DNA of 64,000 bases, taken from positions 3,658,001 through 3,722,000 of the forward strand of contig OZ223306.1 in NCBI GenBank assembly GCA_965140735.1, read 5' to 3'. Below the pieces are notes generated by a model. The model ran no database searches. It was not told the origin of the DNA and saw only the letters and a program-made list of their open reading frames with translations. Source of the stretch: Fusibacter_A sp965140735 (GTDB lineage: Bacteria > Bacillota > Clostridia > Peptostreptococcales > Acidaminobacteraceae). Both the position numbers and the translations under genes were made by a program. Positions 25,667-35,477 of the stretch are shown piece after piece. Position 1 is the stretch's first letter, and every line of letters begins with the position of its first letter.

Positions 25667-26635
25667 ATGAAATTTTATCTTCAAAAAGCAATTGATTTCA
25701 TAGATGATCATATTCGTATGCCCCTTAGTTTAGATATGATTGCAGATCATATTGGGTTTTCAAAATTTTATTTAAATCATATGTTCAGTGTGTATACAGG
25801 GCTTTCCATTATGGCGTATGTCAGAAAAAAGAAGCTTGAGTATGCACTAGATGAACTCAAAACGGATAAACGGATTATTGATATTGCACTGGAGATCGGC
25901 TACTCTTCTGAACGTGCATTTTCAAGAGCGATTTTTAATGTTTATGGACAGTCTCCAAATTATTTTAGAAAAAAAGAGGTTTTAAAAACAAGACGTCTTG
26001 TGATCTATGATTTAAATTTAACAGCTGATGAAGATCGAATACTTGCGGACTTTCCTTCAAATTTTGAAACAGTAACACAAAATATGACTGTGGAAGGAAT
26101 TAGAAATATGAAAAAGTATTTGAGTGATGTAAGGTATGAAGTTATTGATAAAATGGTGGTTTTGAGCGGTACGATGATTGGCGCTGAACCAGAGGATGCC
26201 ATTATAGCTCTTATGAATCGGTTGGCAGAAGTTTATGATATAAAACCCCATAGAGCATTTGGATTTGATGTGCCTGTTGAAGGCAACGACGATGTGACAA
26301 GGCTAAGGGGGTATGAATACTGGCTTGCTGTGGATGAGACCATACCCGATAAGTTTCTAAGTCCGGGTGCTACAGAATTTGAATTTGAGGGCACGTTGAT
26401 TAAAGTTAAGCATATTCCTGCTTATCGCTATGCGACATTGAGGATTGAAGATCCAATGTCTGATCCGTTTGAACGCATTGGTACAGGTTGGCGATATCTC
26501 GTAAGTTGGCTCGAAGACCATGAGTTTAAAGAACCTGATTTTGTCAGATGTGATCTGGCGAACTGTCTAGAAGAAGTTAAGATAGTAGAAGGTATAACGG
26601 TGATGGATATTTTTATCCCGGTGGATACGAAATAG
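25667..26635 (+). CDS. AraC-family regulator with GyrI-like effector domain
   Basis: A 322-residue protein. N-terminal double helix-turn-helix (about 5-105) with SLDMIADHIGFSKFYLNHMF and IDIALEIGYSSERAFSRAIFNVYGQSPNYFR. The C-terminal half (about 165-320) resembles the GyrI/BmrR-C effector-binding fold, with AYRYATLRIEDPMSD and FDVPVEG. The arrangement equals Rob/SoxS-like regulators that sense hydrophobic compounds. ACAGGAGG precedes the ATG. No target operon is adjacent. Confidence 0.83.
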   Translation: MKFYLQKAIDFIDDHIRMPLSLDMIADHIGFSKFYLNHMFSVYTGLSIMAYVRKKKLEYALDELKTDKRIIDIALEIGYSSERAFSRAIFNVYGQSPNYFRKKEVLKTRRLVIYDLNLTADEDRILADFPSNFETVTQNMTVEGIRNMKKYLSDVRYEVIDKMVVLSGTMIGAEPEDAIIALMNRLAEVYDIKPHRAFGFDVPVEGNDDVTRLRGYEYWLAVDETIPDKFLSPGATEFEFEGTLIKVKHIPAYRYATLRIEDPMSDPFERIGTGWRYLVSWLEDHEFKEPDFVRCDLANCLEEVKIVEGITVMDIFIPVDTK

Positions 26636-26662
26636 AATTTATGAGTGTAATTCTTATAACAT

Positions 26663-26698
26663 AAATAGCCACTTGTAAAATGCAAGTGGCTATTTTTA
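26663..26698. terminator. Bidirectional terminator
   Basis: AAATAGCCACTTG and CAAGTGGCTATTT form a perfect 13-bp stem with a 7-base loop, followed by TTATA. Convergent AraC and ABC-importer units end here. Confidence 0.9.
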
Positions 26699-26748
26699 TA
26701 AAAGAAATGCGGTTATCAGGATTTTTAAGAGCTTTGAAGGTTTTAATT

Positions 26749-27510
26749 TTATAAATCGAAGTCCGCAATCAGTTTTTTGGTGTACTCATGCTTGGCGCTT
26801 TTAAATATCTTCTGTGTTTCATCGAGTTCAACAATCTCACCATTCTTCATAACAGCGATACGGTGACACATTAATCTGACAATGTTGAGATCATGACTGA
26901 TTAAAATATAAGTAAGGTTCATTTTTTGATGTAGATCTAAGAGTAAGTTGATGATTTGTCCTTGTACAGACACGTCTAGTGCTGAGACTGGTTCATCGAG
27001 GACAAGCACTTTTGGCTTTACAGCAAGTGCCCTGGCGATACAAATGCGTTGCAGCTGCCCACCGCTAAAAGTATTGACCTTTTTGTGGCGGTCCATGGGA
27101 TTGATACCCACAGAAATTAAAAGGTGTTCTACTTCTAAAAGTTGGTCCTTTTTAGTTAAATTTTGATGTATTTTAATGGCTTCAAGCAGCAGTTTTTCAA
27201 CACTCATAAGCGGATCAAAGACTTCTTTGGACTGTTGCATCACAATTTGAACTTCTTTCCGGAAGTGTTTTTCATCCAAATGAAACTGAATCTGTCCACT
27301 TGTGGGTGTGTTGAGTTTTACAATGAGTTCACTTGTGGTGGTCTTACCAGAACCAGATTCACCAATGATACCGAGAATCTCATCTGAATAGATATCCAGA
27401 GAGAGACGGTTCACTGCGTGGACGATATTACGTTTTTTAAAGAGATTATTTTTAATATAGTATTTTTTCGTCAGTTGTTTGATCTCAATGATCTTTTTTT
27501 TATTTTGCAC
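26749..27510 (-). CDS. Oligopeptide-type ABC importer ATPase (DppF/OppF-like)
   Basis: A 253-residue ATP-binding subunit. Walker A GESGSGKTT near 49, signature FSGGQLQRICIARAL near 154, Walker B VLVLDEPVSALD near 173 and the switch ISHDLN. Compared with typical OppF it lacks the C-terminal iron-sulfur-like peptide-transport extension. It starts with GTG, overlapping the preceding ATPase gene by 11 bases, with GGGAGG upstream. Last gene of the four-gene importer operon. Confidence 0.87.
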   Translation of the reverse strand: MQNKKKIIEIKQLTKKYYIKNNLFKKRNIVHAVNRLSLDIYSDEILGIIGESGSGKTTTSELIVKLNTPTSGQIQFHLDEKHFRKEVQIVMQQSKEVFDPLMSVEKLLLEAIKIHQNLTKKDQLLEVEHLLISVGINPMDRHKKVNTFSGGQLQRICIARALAVKPKVLVLDEPVSALDVSVQGQIINLLLDLHQKMNLTYILISHDLNIVRLMCHRIAVMKNGEIVELDETQKIFKSAKHEYTKKLIADFDL

Positions 27511-28483
27511 TTAAACCTCCCTCTAAAATGGGATTGCAACATCTATAGTAGCCCCCGGCGAAGACTTCTGCTTTCGGAATTGTGGTTTCACAAATAGTGC
27601 TCTTGTAAGCACATCTTTCAAAGAAGGGGCAGGCGTTTTTAAATTCCAGTGGACTCTTTGGATATCCTTCTAATTGATAGATCTCGTGTGGTTCACCTTT
27701 TAGCGAAAGGGCACACTTTATAAGACCAATTGTATAAGGATGAACCGCTTTATCAAAGAGATCTTTTGTATCGCCATAAGACATCACAAGCCCCCCATAC
27801 ATCACAGCTGTTTTATGTGTGATGCGTTTAACCACATCAAAATCATGTGTGACCAAGATCATACTGGTGTTGTATTTAGCATTGATTTTGCTCAATAATT
27901 CGAGTATTTTTAACTTTAAAGAAGCGTCAATAGCACTTGTGGGCTCATCTGCAATGATAAGCTTGGGATTTAGAACAACTGCAAGTGCAATGGCGATCCT
28001 TTGCCCCATGCCACCGCTGAGTTGGTATGAATACATATTAAGAACTGCACTTATATTTTGAATGCCCACATCCTTTAGGACCTCTTGAACCTTTTCAAGT
28101 TTATATTCCAGACCATGAATTCTAAAGACTTCCTTAAAATGCCATGAGACCGTCTTGAAAGGTGAAAGCGCTTGAGTAGGATTTTGGAAGATAAAAGCGA
28201 TTTCTTTTCCTAAAAGAGCTGTTTTTTCAGCAGGAGAAAGTTCTAAAAGGGACAGACCATCAAATAGGACTTCACCAGAGGTTATGCTGTAGCTCGATTT
28301 TTTCATAAGACCCAAGAAAGTCTTCAGAAGGACGGATTTACCGCTTCCGGATTCGCCTAAAATACCTAAGATTTCCCCTTTGTTCACACTGAGATCAACA
28401 CCGCGAATTACAGCAGTCATCTTCTCGTGAATCCAGAGCGAAACCTGATAATCTTTAATGTCGAGGATGGGTTTAGATATCAT
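27500..28483 (-). CDS. Oligopeptide-type ABC importer ATPase (DppD/OppD-like)
   Basis: About 327 residues. Walker A GESGSGKSVLL near 37, Q-loop IFQNPTQALSPF, signature LSGGMGQRIAIALAVVLNPKLIIADEPTSAID and switch VTHD. The C terminus has the oppD/dppD extension with CPFFERCAYKSTICETTIP, cysteines that in relatives hold an iron-sulfur cluster. ATG 28483 follows TTGGAGG and replaces the longer TTG frame. Pairs with the ATPase downstream and the two fusion permeases upstream. Confidence 0.87.
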   Translation of the reverse strand: MISKPILDIKDYQVSLWIHEKMTAVIRGVDLSVNKGEILGILGESGSGKSVLLKTFLGLMKKSSYSITSGEVLFDGLSLLELSPAEKTALLGKEIAFIFQNPTQALSPFKTVSWHFKEVFRIHGLEYKLEKVQEVLKDVGIQNISAVLNMYSYQLSGGMGQRIAIALAVVLNPKLIIADEPTSAIDASLKLKILELLSKINAKYNTSMILVTHDFDVVKRITHKTAVMYGGLVMSYGDTKDLFDKAVHPYTIGLIKCALSLKGEPHEIYQLEGYPKSPLEFKNACPFFERCAYKSTICETTIPKAEVFAGGYYRCCNPILEGGLSAK

Positions 28484-28501
28484 TTTAACCTCCAAGGTGT
28501 A

Positions 28502-30664
28502 TTAGTAAAGCTCGAATACAATTGACTCCATCAGTAGATTTCCGATAGAGTTAGCTTGTTCAGGTGTTAAGTAGTCAGAAGCCATGTAGAGCGTTGGGAT
28601 GCCCCATTTATAATAGAAGGGTTCCTTGGTGTAGGTGGATAGTGATTTTTCAACATAAGGGAGCTCAATATTGCCTTTCATCAAATTTGTGAAATTAGAG
28701 GCAACAGGTTTTGAATTGGATATTAAGTGTGTATCTAATGAAAGTGATGTGCTGTGAGTTAAGGGTACTTCATTAAATTTGAGATTTGTGAGCTCGATAT
28801 AAAATTCAGAATTTTTTATAGGGTACATATAGTGCGCCTGATAGTATGATTTTCCGGAATCTTCTCCTAATGAGGCACCATCCCAAAAGACGATCATTAT
28901 ACTTTTGGTCAATTGATCCTCATTTGCCTTAAGTTGTTTTAATAGATTGAAAATAAATTGAAAACGGCGTTCGCCTTCGCATTCCTCTTGAAAATCAAGG
29001 TCAAATCCTAAAATGATGCACTTTGGATCATTTTCGTCTGGGTGGCCTTTAATGAGTGCCACGACATTATTCAAAGTACCTTGCTGCGGCTCACTTTTAA
29101 TGGCAACTTTAAGTGGTGAGGATAGAAGGACCTCTTCATAAGCAGTTGGAATAGAAGCGATTATGCCTTGATCTACATTTGTCCCCATTCGATTTAAAGG
29201 CTTGATTTCATCAGAGAGTGCAAGGACACCTTTCGCCTGAGTTTTTTCTAAAATTTTATGTGCAAAGTTTAACCAGCCGTTGTTTTTAAAAAGTGATGGT
29301 TCAATGAGCACGTAGTGATCTTTCAGTAAATTGATCGTATTAGTGTCAAGTGAAATAAGGTCAAGTGTCCGTCCATCTATGACCGTGGCAGTGTCTGCAT
29401 GTGACTGATAGGTGTAAAGATAGATATCGGAAAGGGCCTGATTATCACATGTGAAGGAGACCTTGTCGACCCAGCGGTACTGGATATCATGATAGGGGAC
29501 GATATAATCTTTATCTTCAAGGGGTTGAATCCCCATTTCTTTTAAACGATTTATGACATAATTACTTTGAGTTTCATCAGCCACCAATGCATGTGTAGCA
29601 TCAAAGTTTACTGGTTCGCTTTTGCTCAAATCAAAATGATTGTATTTGAAAGCAGAGAAGACAATTGGACTGGTGATAAGTGCTGTGATGAGTACCAACG
29701 AAATTACACCCCGTAAGGCACTTTTAGGACTCATTTGTGAGATGGCCATTTTTTTTAGTTGAATTCTTAAGCCTTCTCCGATGAGATTAAAGCCTAGGAC
29801 CACTGTAAAGAATGCAAATGCACTTGAAAATACAATCCATGGGGCTGTTCTGATGTAGTTTTTGGCAGACCCCAGCATACTGGACCATTCGGGTTCGAAA
29901 CTGGTGGCTTTGCCGACTACACTACCACCATCTGTGGATGCCACAATTCTAAGATTACCAATGAAAACATTGAAAATCCCTAATTGCATGAGTATTGCTA
30001 AAACTCTGGCAATCTCCATAAAGAAAAGTACAAAGAGTTCCGGTAATAAATGCGGTATGATATTGGCAAAGATAATATGGAGATTACTTTTCCCAATGAT
30101 AATTTCACTTTTTATAAAATCTTTTTTGCGAAGTTCTAAGACGCGTTCGCTGATAATATCACCAATTTTAGCCCATTCCACTAATGTTAATACTAAAATA
30201 AAAACACCTGTGGAACCCATCTTGGTCAATGTTTTTAAATAGGGGATATTTAAAATAAGGATGCAGATCAAAATAGGCGGAACCGCATTGAAGACATTGT
30301 TAAATTGTTCAATGAGCATTTTAGGCATAACGTGCTCATAACCAGATGCGATTCCGATAATGAGAGCGATAATAAATCTTAAAAAGGTGACCATAAGTGC
30401 CACTGCAATGGTGAGTTGAGTCCCATAAATGATGAAACTGAGCACATCACGGCCAGAATCATCTGTGCCGAGTTTGTAAAAGCCATCAGGTGAAAAAGGG
30501 GCTGTTTTAAGTTGAAATTGGCCTTGATCATCGGTGTAGCTATCTAAAACATTTGTGGCATAAGGATTTTTATCGGTAAATAAAGAAGGCATTGCGATCA
30601 CAAGCATCATAAGCAATAAAATTAAACCGCCCGTTATAAGATAGCCATTTAGATATTGTTTCAT
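28502..30664 (-). CDS. DppC-like permease fused to a C-terminal pseudo-M28 peptidase domain
   Basis: A 720-residue membrane protein. Residues 1-315 are an OppC/DppC permease: first membrane helix 10-30, LGTDDSGRDVLSFIIYGTQLTI near 65-86, then the transport core. An extra membrane helix (317-337) is followed by a large domain (340-720), predicted outside. Its core (about 530-720) follows the M28 aminopeptidase pattern (NVVALIKG, IILGFDLDF, SIMIVFWDGASLGEDSG, GIPTLYM). The H-x-D and E-E zinc ligands of the family are replaced (GFDLD; GASLG), so catalysis is unlikely. It overlaps the upstream gene by ATGA. I infer a ligand-binding role replacing a solute-binding protein. Confidence 0.8.
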   Translation of the reverse strand: MKQYLNGYLITGGLILLLMMLVIAMPSLFTDKNPYATNVLDSYTDDQGQFQLKTAPFSPDGFYKLGTDDSGRDVLSFIIYGTQLTIAVALMVTFLRFIIALIIGIASGYEHVMPKMLIEQFNNVFNAVPPILICILILNIPYLKTLTKMGSTGVFILVLTLVEWAKIGDIISERVLELRKKDFIKSEIIIGKSNLHIIFANIIPHLLPELFVLFFMEIARVLAILMQLGIFNVFIGNLRIVASTDGGSVVGKATSFEPEWSSMLGSAKNYIRTAPWIVFSSAFAFFTVVLGFNLIGEGLRIQLKKMAISQMSPKSALRGVISLVLITALITSPIVFSAFKYNHFDLSKSEPVNFDATHALVADETQSNYVINRLKEMGIQPLEDKDYIVPYHDIQYRWVDKVSFTCDNQALSDIYLYTYQSHADTATVIDGRTLDLISLDTNTINLLKDHYVLIEPSLFKNNGWLNFAHKILEKTQAKGVLALSDEIKPLNRMGTNVDQGIIASIPTAYEEVLLSSPLKVAIKSEPQQGTLNNVVALIKGHPDENDPKCIILGFDLDFQEECEGERRFQFIFNLLKQLKANEDQLTKSIMIVFWDGASLGEDSGKSYYQAHYMYPIKNSEFYIELTNLKFNEVPLTHSTSLSLDTHLISNSKPVASNFTNLMKGNIELPYVEKSLSTYTKEPFYYKWGIPTLYMASDYLTPEQANSIGNLLMESIVFELY

Positions 30665-33060
30665 AGCGCCCTCCTTTTTAATGGATTAATGATAAAACCA
30701 ACCGCTTTGAAAAAAAGATTGGCAGTAAGGTACATAAAGCCTAGACAAATGGAAATTAAAAGCACATAAGTGGGATCAGTTCTTTTGCTGATGAGATAAG
30801 CACCGATGCCCACACTCGAAAATAAAAACTCTACAATAATTAAATTCACAAGAATAATTCTAAGAATAGAAGTCATGGTGGAAAATAATGAGGCTAAAAC
30901 CATAGGCAATACATGTGATGTGATAATTTTCCCAAAGGGAACCCCTCTTGCAATGGCGCCATAAACAAAAGGTTGTTCAAGGAGTTCGGAGCAATTGAGT
31001 TGAACCATTTTCGAAATATAAATGGCAGGCACAATGCTCATGATGATTGTGGGCATAATATACAGCCTTAGTTGTTCAGCGGTAAATGGACCAAGAGCAT
31101 CGTATTTGAACAACCAAATGATGCTCAAAAGGCCTAGAAGACAGAGCAAGACATCAGGAATTGAATACAATATTATTTGTAATAGGGTCATTATCTTTCG
31201 TGGCTTTATAGACATATAGATGCCGATGCATACGCCGAGTACAAGAGAAATCAAAATACTCACTGAAAATAAACGCACTGAGTTTTTAAGACTGGCCCAA
31301 AGAGTCGTCCTTAAATTTGCAGGAATGATACTGTCATAATGAGTCGTGATTTGAGTCAAATAATGTACCACACGTTCTGCATGTAGGGTAAATACATAAT
31401 TGGTATAGCCGCCATTGTAATTGGTCTTAGTAATATAGCTTGGCATGAGCAATATAAAGAGCATGATTATAAGCATCAAAACAGTTGGAATGAGCGCTTT
31501 GAGCACCTTTGTCAAAAGCATGTAAGGGGTAGATAAGTAGAGTTCATATCCAAACCATTTGTATTCTGGATTCATTTTGAAAACAGCTCTGATCAAGAGC
31601 ATTATCACGATTACAACATAAAGTATTAATGTGGTTACTCTAATCGAAAGCGGTATAAAAGTATAATCAGTATTTTTATAATAGGCTTTTGAAAGCATTG
31701 CAATAACTTGATCAGTGCCCTCTTTTAAAGCCTTTAGATTTACAGGAATTTCTTGACCAACATAGACATCCGTATCGGGTACTTGGGAGATCTTAACCGT
31801 GGGCATATTTTGGCTTAATGTCAATAAGGTGCTGTCGTGACTGCTGAGTTGAGAGTCACTAACTGGAACATTTAAGGATTCAAAATATTGATATAATCTG
31901 AGTAGCAAAATAGAAGAATTCGTACTGGTGTATTCGTCAGAAGGATTATCTTCAGGCACTCTAGAACTTACAAATATGCCTGTGTCAGTAGGGGCACCAA
32001 AAATACCTAAGTTGATCAGTTCTCCACCAGGAGGTAACTGTGCCATGAGTGCTTCAGCGCCTTGATTGCCTAGAGCACCTGCATCGATGAAGGCAAAATA
32101 GATGGTTTTTTCAGGTTTGTCCGATAAGGTCGAGCAGTAAGACATGAGATTCATGAGAACTTCAACTCCAGAGAGATGAACAAGTGCGCTGTTGTAGGTT
32201 TGACCTTCGTAGGTACCGATACCATCATATGTGGTATAAAAGCAGACATACTGATCCGATTGACCTTCAATTTTACCGATAATATTTTGGCCACTTGCTA
32301 CGGGATATCGGTCTTTTATAGAGAGCGTCACATTTGGGATGATGCCAGAAATAGGATCGTTGGGACGATCTTCGTTGTATTGATAGCCTTCAAAGAGATG
32401 ATTTTTCGCAAGATCTCTCAACTGCACATAAGTATTGGTAGATATCCGTCCGAGATAGAGACTACTCATTTGATGTTTGCCATAATAAGGATCTAGTTTG
32501 ATGTCTGTTCGATTATAGCTGTCTTCAAGAATCAAGAGGCCTTTGATCTTGTGATCATATGCATAATTCAAGATTTCATCCGTGAGCTTGTTGAATGTGG
32601 AGACGACAATTTTACCTTCTAAAAGGGTAGGGTCAATATTAAAATAATTGCGTTCAAGAAAGACGATGTCGCCTTGATAATCAATAGGACCAGTGATTGG
32701 ACTATAGAGGGTCATAAAATCTTTGTTGATCTCGAAAGTCGTTTGATTTCCGATTGAAAAAGTACTATCTGTATCATACTGGATCTGATTAAAAACAAAA
32801 TCATGTCTATAGTCGTCCCCATGCGGCATGATTTTTAGTGTTTTGAAATTAGAAATAAGCATTTCTTCAAATCGGTCATGCCCCTCTGAACCGGCTGCTC
32901 TACCACCATAAGTGGCAGCTGAAAGCTTGGAAAAATGAGAATCTGAAAAGGTAGAAATAACAGGTGGAGATTTTTTGAACAATATCCGAGAACCCAATAA
33001 GCCGATTGTAACGGCGCATAAAAGGTAGCTGAAGAGGATAAGTCGCTGTCTTTTAATCAT
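30661..33060 (-). CDS. N-terminal pseudo-M28 peptidase domain fused to a DppB-like permease
   Basis: A 799-residue membrane protein. Signal-anchor helix 7-27; extracytoplasmic domain about 35-465 that follows M28 aminopeptidases: ATYGGRAAGSEGHDRFEE near 49, a protease-associated-like insert (about 125-230, LLEGKIVVSTF and IKGLLILED), then QNIIGKIEG and the core. Zinc ligand positions are changed: HxD reads TYD (277-279), EE reads GA (328-329), the NLD aspartate is Gly352; only His408 seems kept. Membrane helices near 475-495 and 525-545 lead into an OppB/DppB permease core (about 590-790). First gene of the operon; MerR regulator divergent. No solute-binding protein gene is nearby. Confidence 0.8.
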   Translation of the reverse strand: MIKRQRLILFSYLLCAVTIGLLGSRILFKKSPPVISTFSDSHFSKLSAATYGGRAAGSEGHDRFEEMLISNFKTLKIMPHGDDYRHDFVFNQIQYDTDSTFSIGNQTTFEINKDFMTLYSPITGPIDYQGDIVFLERNYFNIDPTLLEGKIVVSTFNKLTDEILNYAYDHKIKGLLILEDSYNRTDIKLDPYYGKHQMSSLYLGRISTNTYVQLRDLAKNHLFEGYQYNEDRPNDPISGIIPNVTLSIKDRYPVASGQNIIGKIEGQSDQYVCFYTTYDGIGTYEGQTYNSALVHLSGVEVLMNLMSYCSTLSDKPEKTIYFAFIDAGALGNQGAEALMAQLPPGGELINLGIFGAPTDTGIFVSSRVPEDNPSDEYTSTNSSILLLRLYQYFESLNVPVSDSQLSSHDSTLLTLSQNMPTVKISQVPDTDVYVGQEIPVNLKALKEGTDQVIAMLSKAYYKNTDYTFIPLSIRVTTLILYVVIVIMLLIRAVFKMNPEYKWFGYELYLSTPYMLLTKVLKALIPTVLMLIIMLFILLMPSYITKTNYNGGYTNYVFTLHAERVVHYLTQITTHYDSIIPANLRTTLWASLKNSVRLFSVSILISLVLGVCIGIYMSIKPRKIMTLLQIILYSIPDVLLCLLGLLSIIWLFKYDALGPFTAEQLRLYIMPTIIMSIVPAIYISKMVQLNCSELLEQPFVYGAIARGVPFGKIITSHVLPMVLASLFSTMTSILRIILVNLIIVEFLFSSVGIGAYLISKRTDPTYVLLISICLGFMYLTANLFFKAVGFIINPLKRRAL

Positions 33061-33352
33061 AGGATTGTCCTTTCAAAAAAATAATGGGAAATAATATTGT
33101 AGAAAATGATGGCAAAGTTGAGTTGACTAAATTATCAGAAAACTACTACTGTATCATTATATCAGAAATTATCAAGGCATATAATTTTTTTTTTATAAGA
33201 AATGATTCATTGGGGGTTGATTGTTAGTTTTATTCATCTCATGTATAATGACATTGATTATATGTAAAATTTATCTTTAAAGCATTATAAAATGGACAAT
33301 GACATTTATATTACATATATTGTAAAACATGCATAAATAGAAAAGAGGGCGT
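33061..33352. promoter_or_regulatory. Divergent control region, ABC importer versus MerR
   Basis: On the minus strand TTTCTGATATAAT and TTTCTGATAATT form direct repeats about 30 bases apart near 33133-33175, the first containing TATAAT. On the plus side TACATATATTGTA (about 33315-33327) is a short inverted repeat in front of merR. These are candidates for MerR binding and promoters; no consensus MerR 19-base spacer promoter is plain. Confidence 0.45.
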
Positions 33353-34174
33353 ATGAAAGAGAAATTTCTAATTGGTGAACTTGCAAAGATGTTTAATATC
33401 AGTACAGACACTTTGAGACATTATGATCGGATAGGGCTATTAAAACCAGAATGTGATCCCAGCAACGATTACAGATATTATGATATTAGGAGCTTTTTTA
33501 AACTCAGTAGAATTCTCTTTTTTAAAAATTTAGACATTTCTCTGGAAGAGATTAATCGATATATGAAACACAAGAATACAAGTAATCTTGTGAATCTGCT
33601 CAAGAAGAAGGAAGATGAAATTGAGCACAAGATCAATAGACTTATGAATCTTAAAAATAAAATTCAGACAAAACTTGACTTGCTTGAAAACATTAAAAAT
33701 GAGCTCGACGAAATGAAAATTAAGAGGATTCCTGCAAGAAGAGGTATTTTTTTAGATATGAATGATGTTGAAAGTGACTATGAGATCAAAAAAGCTTTTA
33801 AAGCCAATGAAAAATATTTAAAAACCAGTTCGTGGCTGATTGAAGGTCAAATATATACGTCTTTATCTAAGGAAAATATGGATCAAGGTATCTTTACAAG
33901 GTTCAGATATTTTATAGAGGTCGTCTCTGTGGATTCAGAACAATTATCACAAACTGTTGAAATCCCAGAGCAAGATTGTGCCTGTATTACTTTTGAAGGC
34001 CCTTATTGTGAAATGCCAAGATACTATGAAGTGCTCACAGAATGGATTCGTCAAAATGGTTATGTCATAGCAGGGGATTCCATAGAAAAGAATATTGTGG
34101 ATTATGATTTTTCGGATTCGGAATATGAATATGTTTCGGAGATTCAGATTCCCATAGAGAAAAAAAGTGTATAA
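33353..34174 (+). CDS. MerR-family regulator with BmrR-like effector domain
   Basis: A 273-residue regulator. N-terminal MerR domain LIGELAKMFNISTDTLRHYDRIGLLKP with DYRYYDIRSFFKLSRI, a long coiled coil (about 75-118), then an effector domain with ARRGIFLDMND and FEGPYCEMPRYYEVLTEWI like BmrR/GyrI proteins. Divergently transcribed from the fusion-permease importer, so it likely regulates that operon, with the transported ligand or a related compound as signal (inference). Convergent with the kinase gene, only four bases apart. Confidence 0.85.
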   Translation: MKEKFLIGELAKMFNISTDTLRHYDRIGLLKPECDPSNDYRYYDIRSFFKLSRILFFKNLDISLEEINRYMKHKNTSNLVNLLKKKEDEIEHKINRLMNLKNKIQTKLDLLENIKNELDEMKIKRIPARRGIFLDMNDVESDYEIKKAFKANEKYLKTSSWLIEGQIYTSLSKENMDQGIFTRFRYFIEVVSVDSEQLSQTVEIPEQDCACITFEGPYCEMPRYYEVLTEWIRQNGYVIAGDSIEKNIVDYDFSDSEYEYVSEIQIPIEKKSV

Positions 34175-34178
34175 AAAG

Positions 34179-35477
34179 TTAGGGCCTTTCTATTGGCAAC
34201 TTAATCGTAAAAATAGAGCCAATCCCTTCTTGACTTTCAACACTGAGTTCACCGTTATGTTTGTTAACTATAATATCATAAGACATGCTTAAACCAAGTC
34301 CTGTGCCTTCACCAACAGGTTTTGTTGTGAAAAATGTTTCGAAAATTCTCGAGCGATTTTCAGGGCTTATACCAATGCCGTTATCACTAACAGAACAAAA
34401 TACAGCATCTCCCGATTGCCAGCTTCTAACTTCAATTTGCCCGAGTTCAGCCAAATTTTTAGCTTTTATTGCATGCGCTGCATTTAATATGAGTTGCAGT
34501 AATACTTGATTGATATAGCCTCCAATTGCTTGAATCATAGGAAGAACTGCCAACTCTTGTGAAGTGTTAGCAATGTCTTTTACGCTATGGTGTGCTAAAA
34601 CCAAAGCGTTTTCTATTCCTTGATTTAGATCAAATAGAACGTATTCATTTTGATTATCATGCCATGCAAAATTTTGCAGGCTGGTTACGATTTTACTTAT
34701 TCTTTTTAGCCCACCAGTTGATTCTGTAATCAGATCTTCCAAATCTTCTAAGATATCTTCAACCCTTTGCTGATTTTCAAATGATTCTATTGCTTGAAGC
34801 ACCTTATCATCATCAAATGAATACGCATTAATCAGATCCTTTAATGGTTGATATAGTAAAATAAGTTCTTTGAGTATTGTCGTATACTGAGATAAACTTG
34901 TGAAATTACTGTTTACAAAACCGAGAGGATTATTAATCTCGTGAGCAACCCCAGCAGCTAATTGACCAATAGCCGCTAATTTTTCTTGCTGTATAAATTG
35001 CATTTGGACTTTTTTTAGTTCTGCATATGCATTTTCTAACGCTGTATTTTTTTGCTCTAATTGAATACTGCGTATTTTTTGCATCTCCTGTAAATTTGCT
35101 AATGCTAAATGTGTTTTAACACGTGCTAATATTTCTTCAGTCTGAAAAGGCTTTGTAATATAATCGACACCACCAGCATTAAAACCTTTAATCTTATCAT
35201 TGACGTCATCAAGAGCACTAATAAAAATAATAGGGATCAGTGCGCTTGATTTATCTGATTTTAATTGTTTACAAACTTCATAGCCATCCATGTTAGGCAT
35301 TTTTATATCCAATAATATTAAATCAGGTTTTTCAACTGCCACAGATCTCAATGCGAGCAAACCGCTTGAAGCAGGCCTCACTTGGTAGCTGTGGCGCGTA
35401 AGAATTTCTGATAACAATTTTAGATTGGCTGGCGTATCGTCAACAATCAGTATTTGAGAAGGCTTTGATAAGCTCAT
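34179..35477 (-). CDS. Response-regulator/histidine-kinase hybrid
   Basis: A 432-residue cytoplasmic protein with no membrane segment. The N-terminal receiver domain (about 8-125) has the phosphoacceptor aspartate in LILLDIKMPNMDGYEV and lysine in YITKPFQ. A coiled-coil linker leads to a HisKA domain with the phosphorylatable His in GVAHEINNPLGFVNSN near 177, then an HATPase domain with NQVLLQLILNAAHAI and GEGTGLGLSMSYDII. Such receiver-first kinases take input by phosphorylation from another kinase. No partner regulator is adjacent. Confidence 0.87.
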   Translation of the reverse strand: MSLSKPSQILIVDDTPANLKLLSEILTRHSYQVRPASSGLLALRSVAVEKPDLILLDIKMPNMDGYEVCKQLKSDKSSALIPIIFISALDDVNDKIKGFNAGGVDYITKPFQTEEILARVKTHLALANLQEMQKIRSIQLEQKNTALENAYAELKKVQMQFIQQEKLAAIGQLAAGVAHEINNPLGFVNSNFTSLSQYTTILKELILLYQPLKDLINAYSFDDDKVLQAIESFENQQRVEDILEDLEDLITESTGGLKRISKIVTSLQNFAWHDNQNEYVLFDLNQGIENALVLAHHSVKDIANTSQELAVLPMIQAIGGYINQVLLQLILNAAHAIKAKNLAELGQIEVRSWQSGDAVFCSVSDNGIGISPENRSRIFETFFTTKPVGEGTGLGLSMSYDIIVNKHNGELSVESQEGIGSIFTIKLPIERP

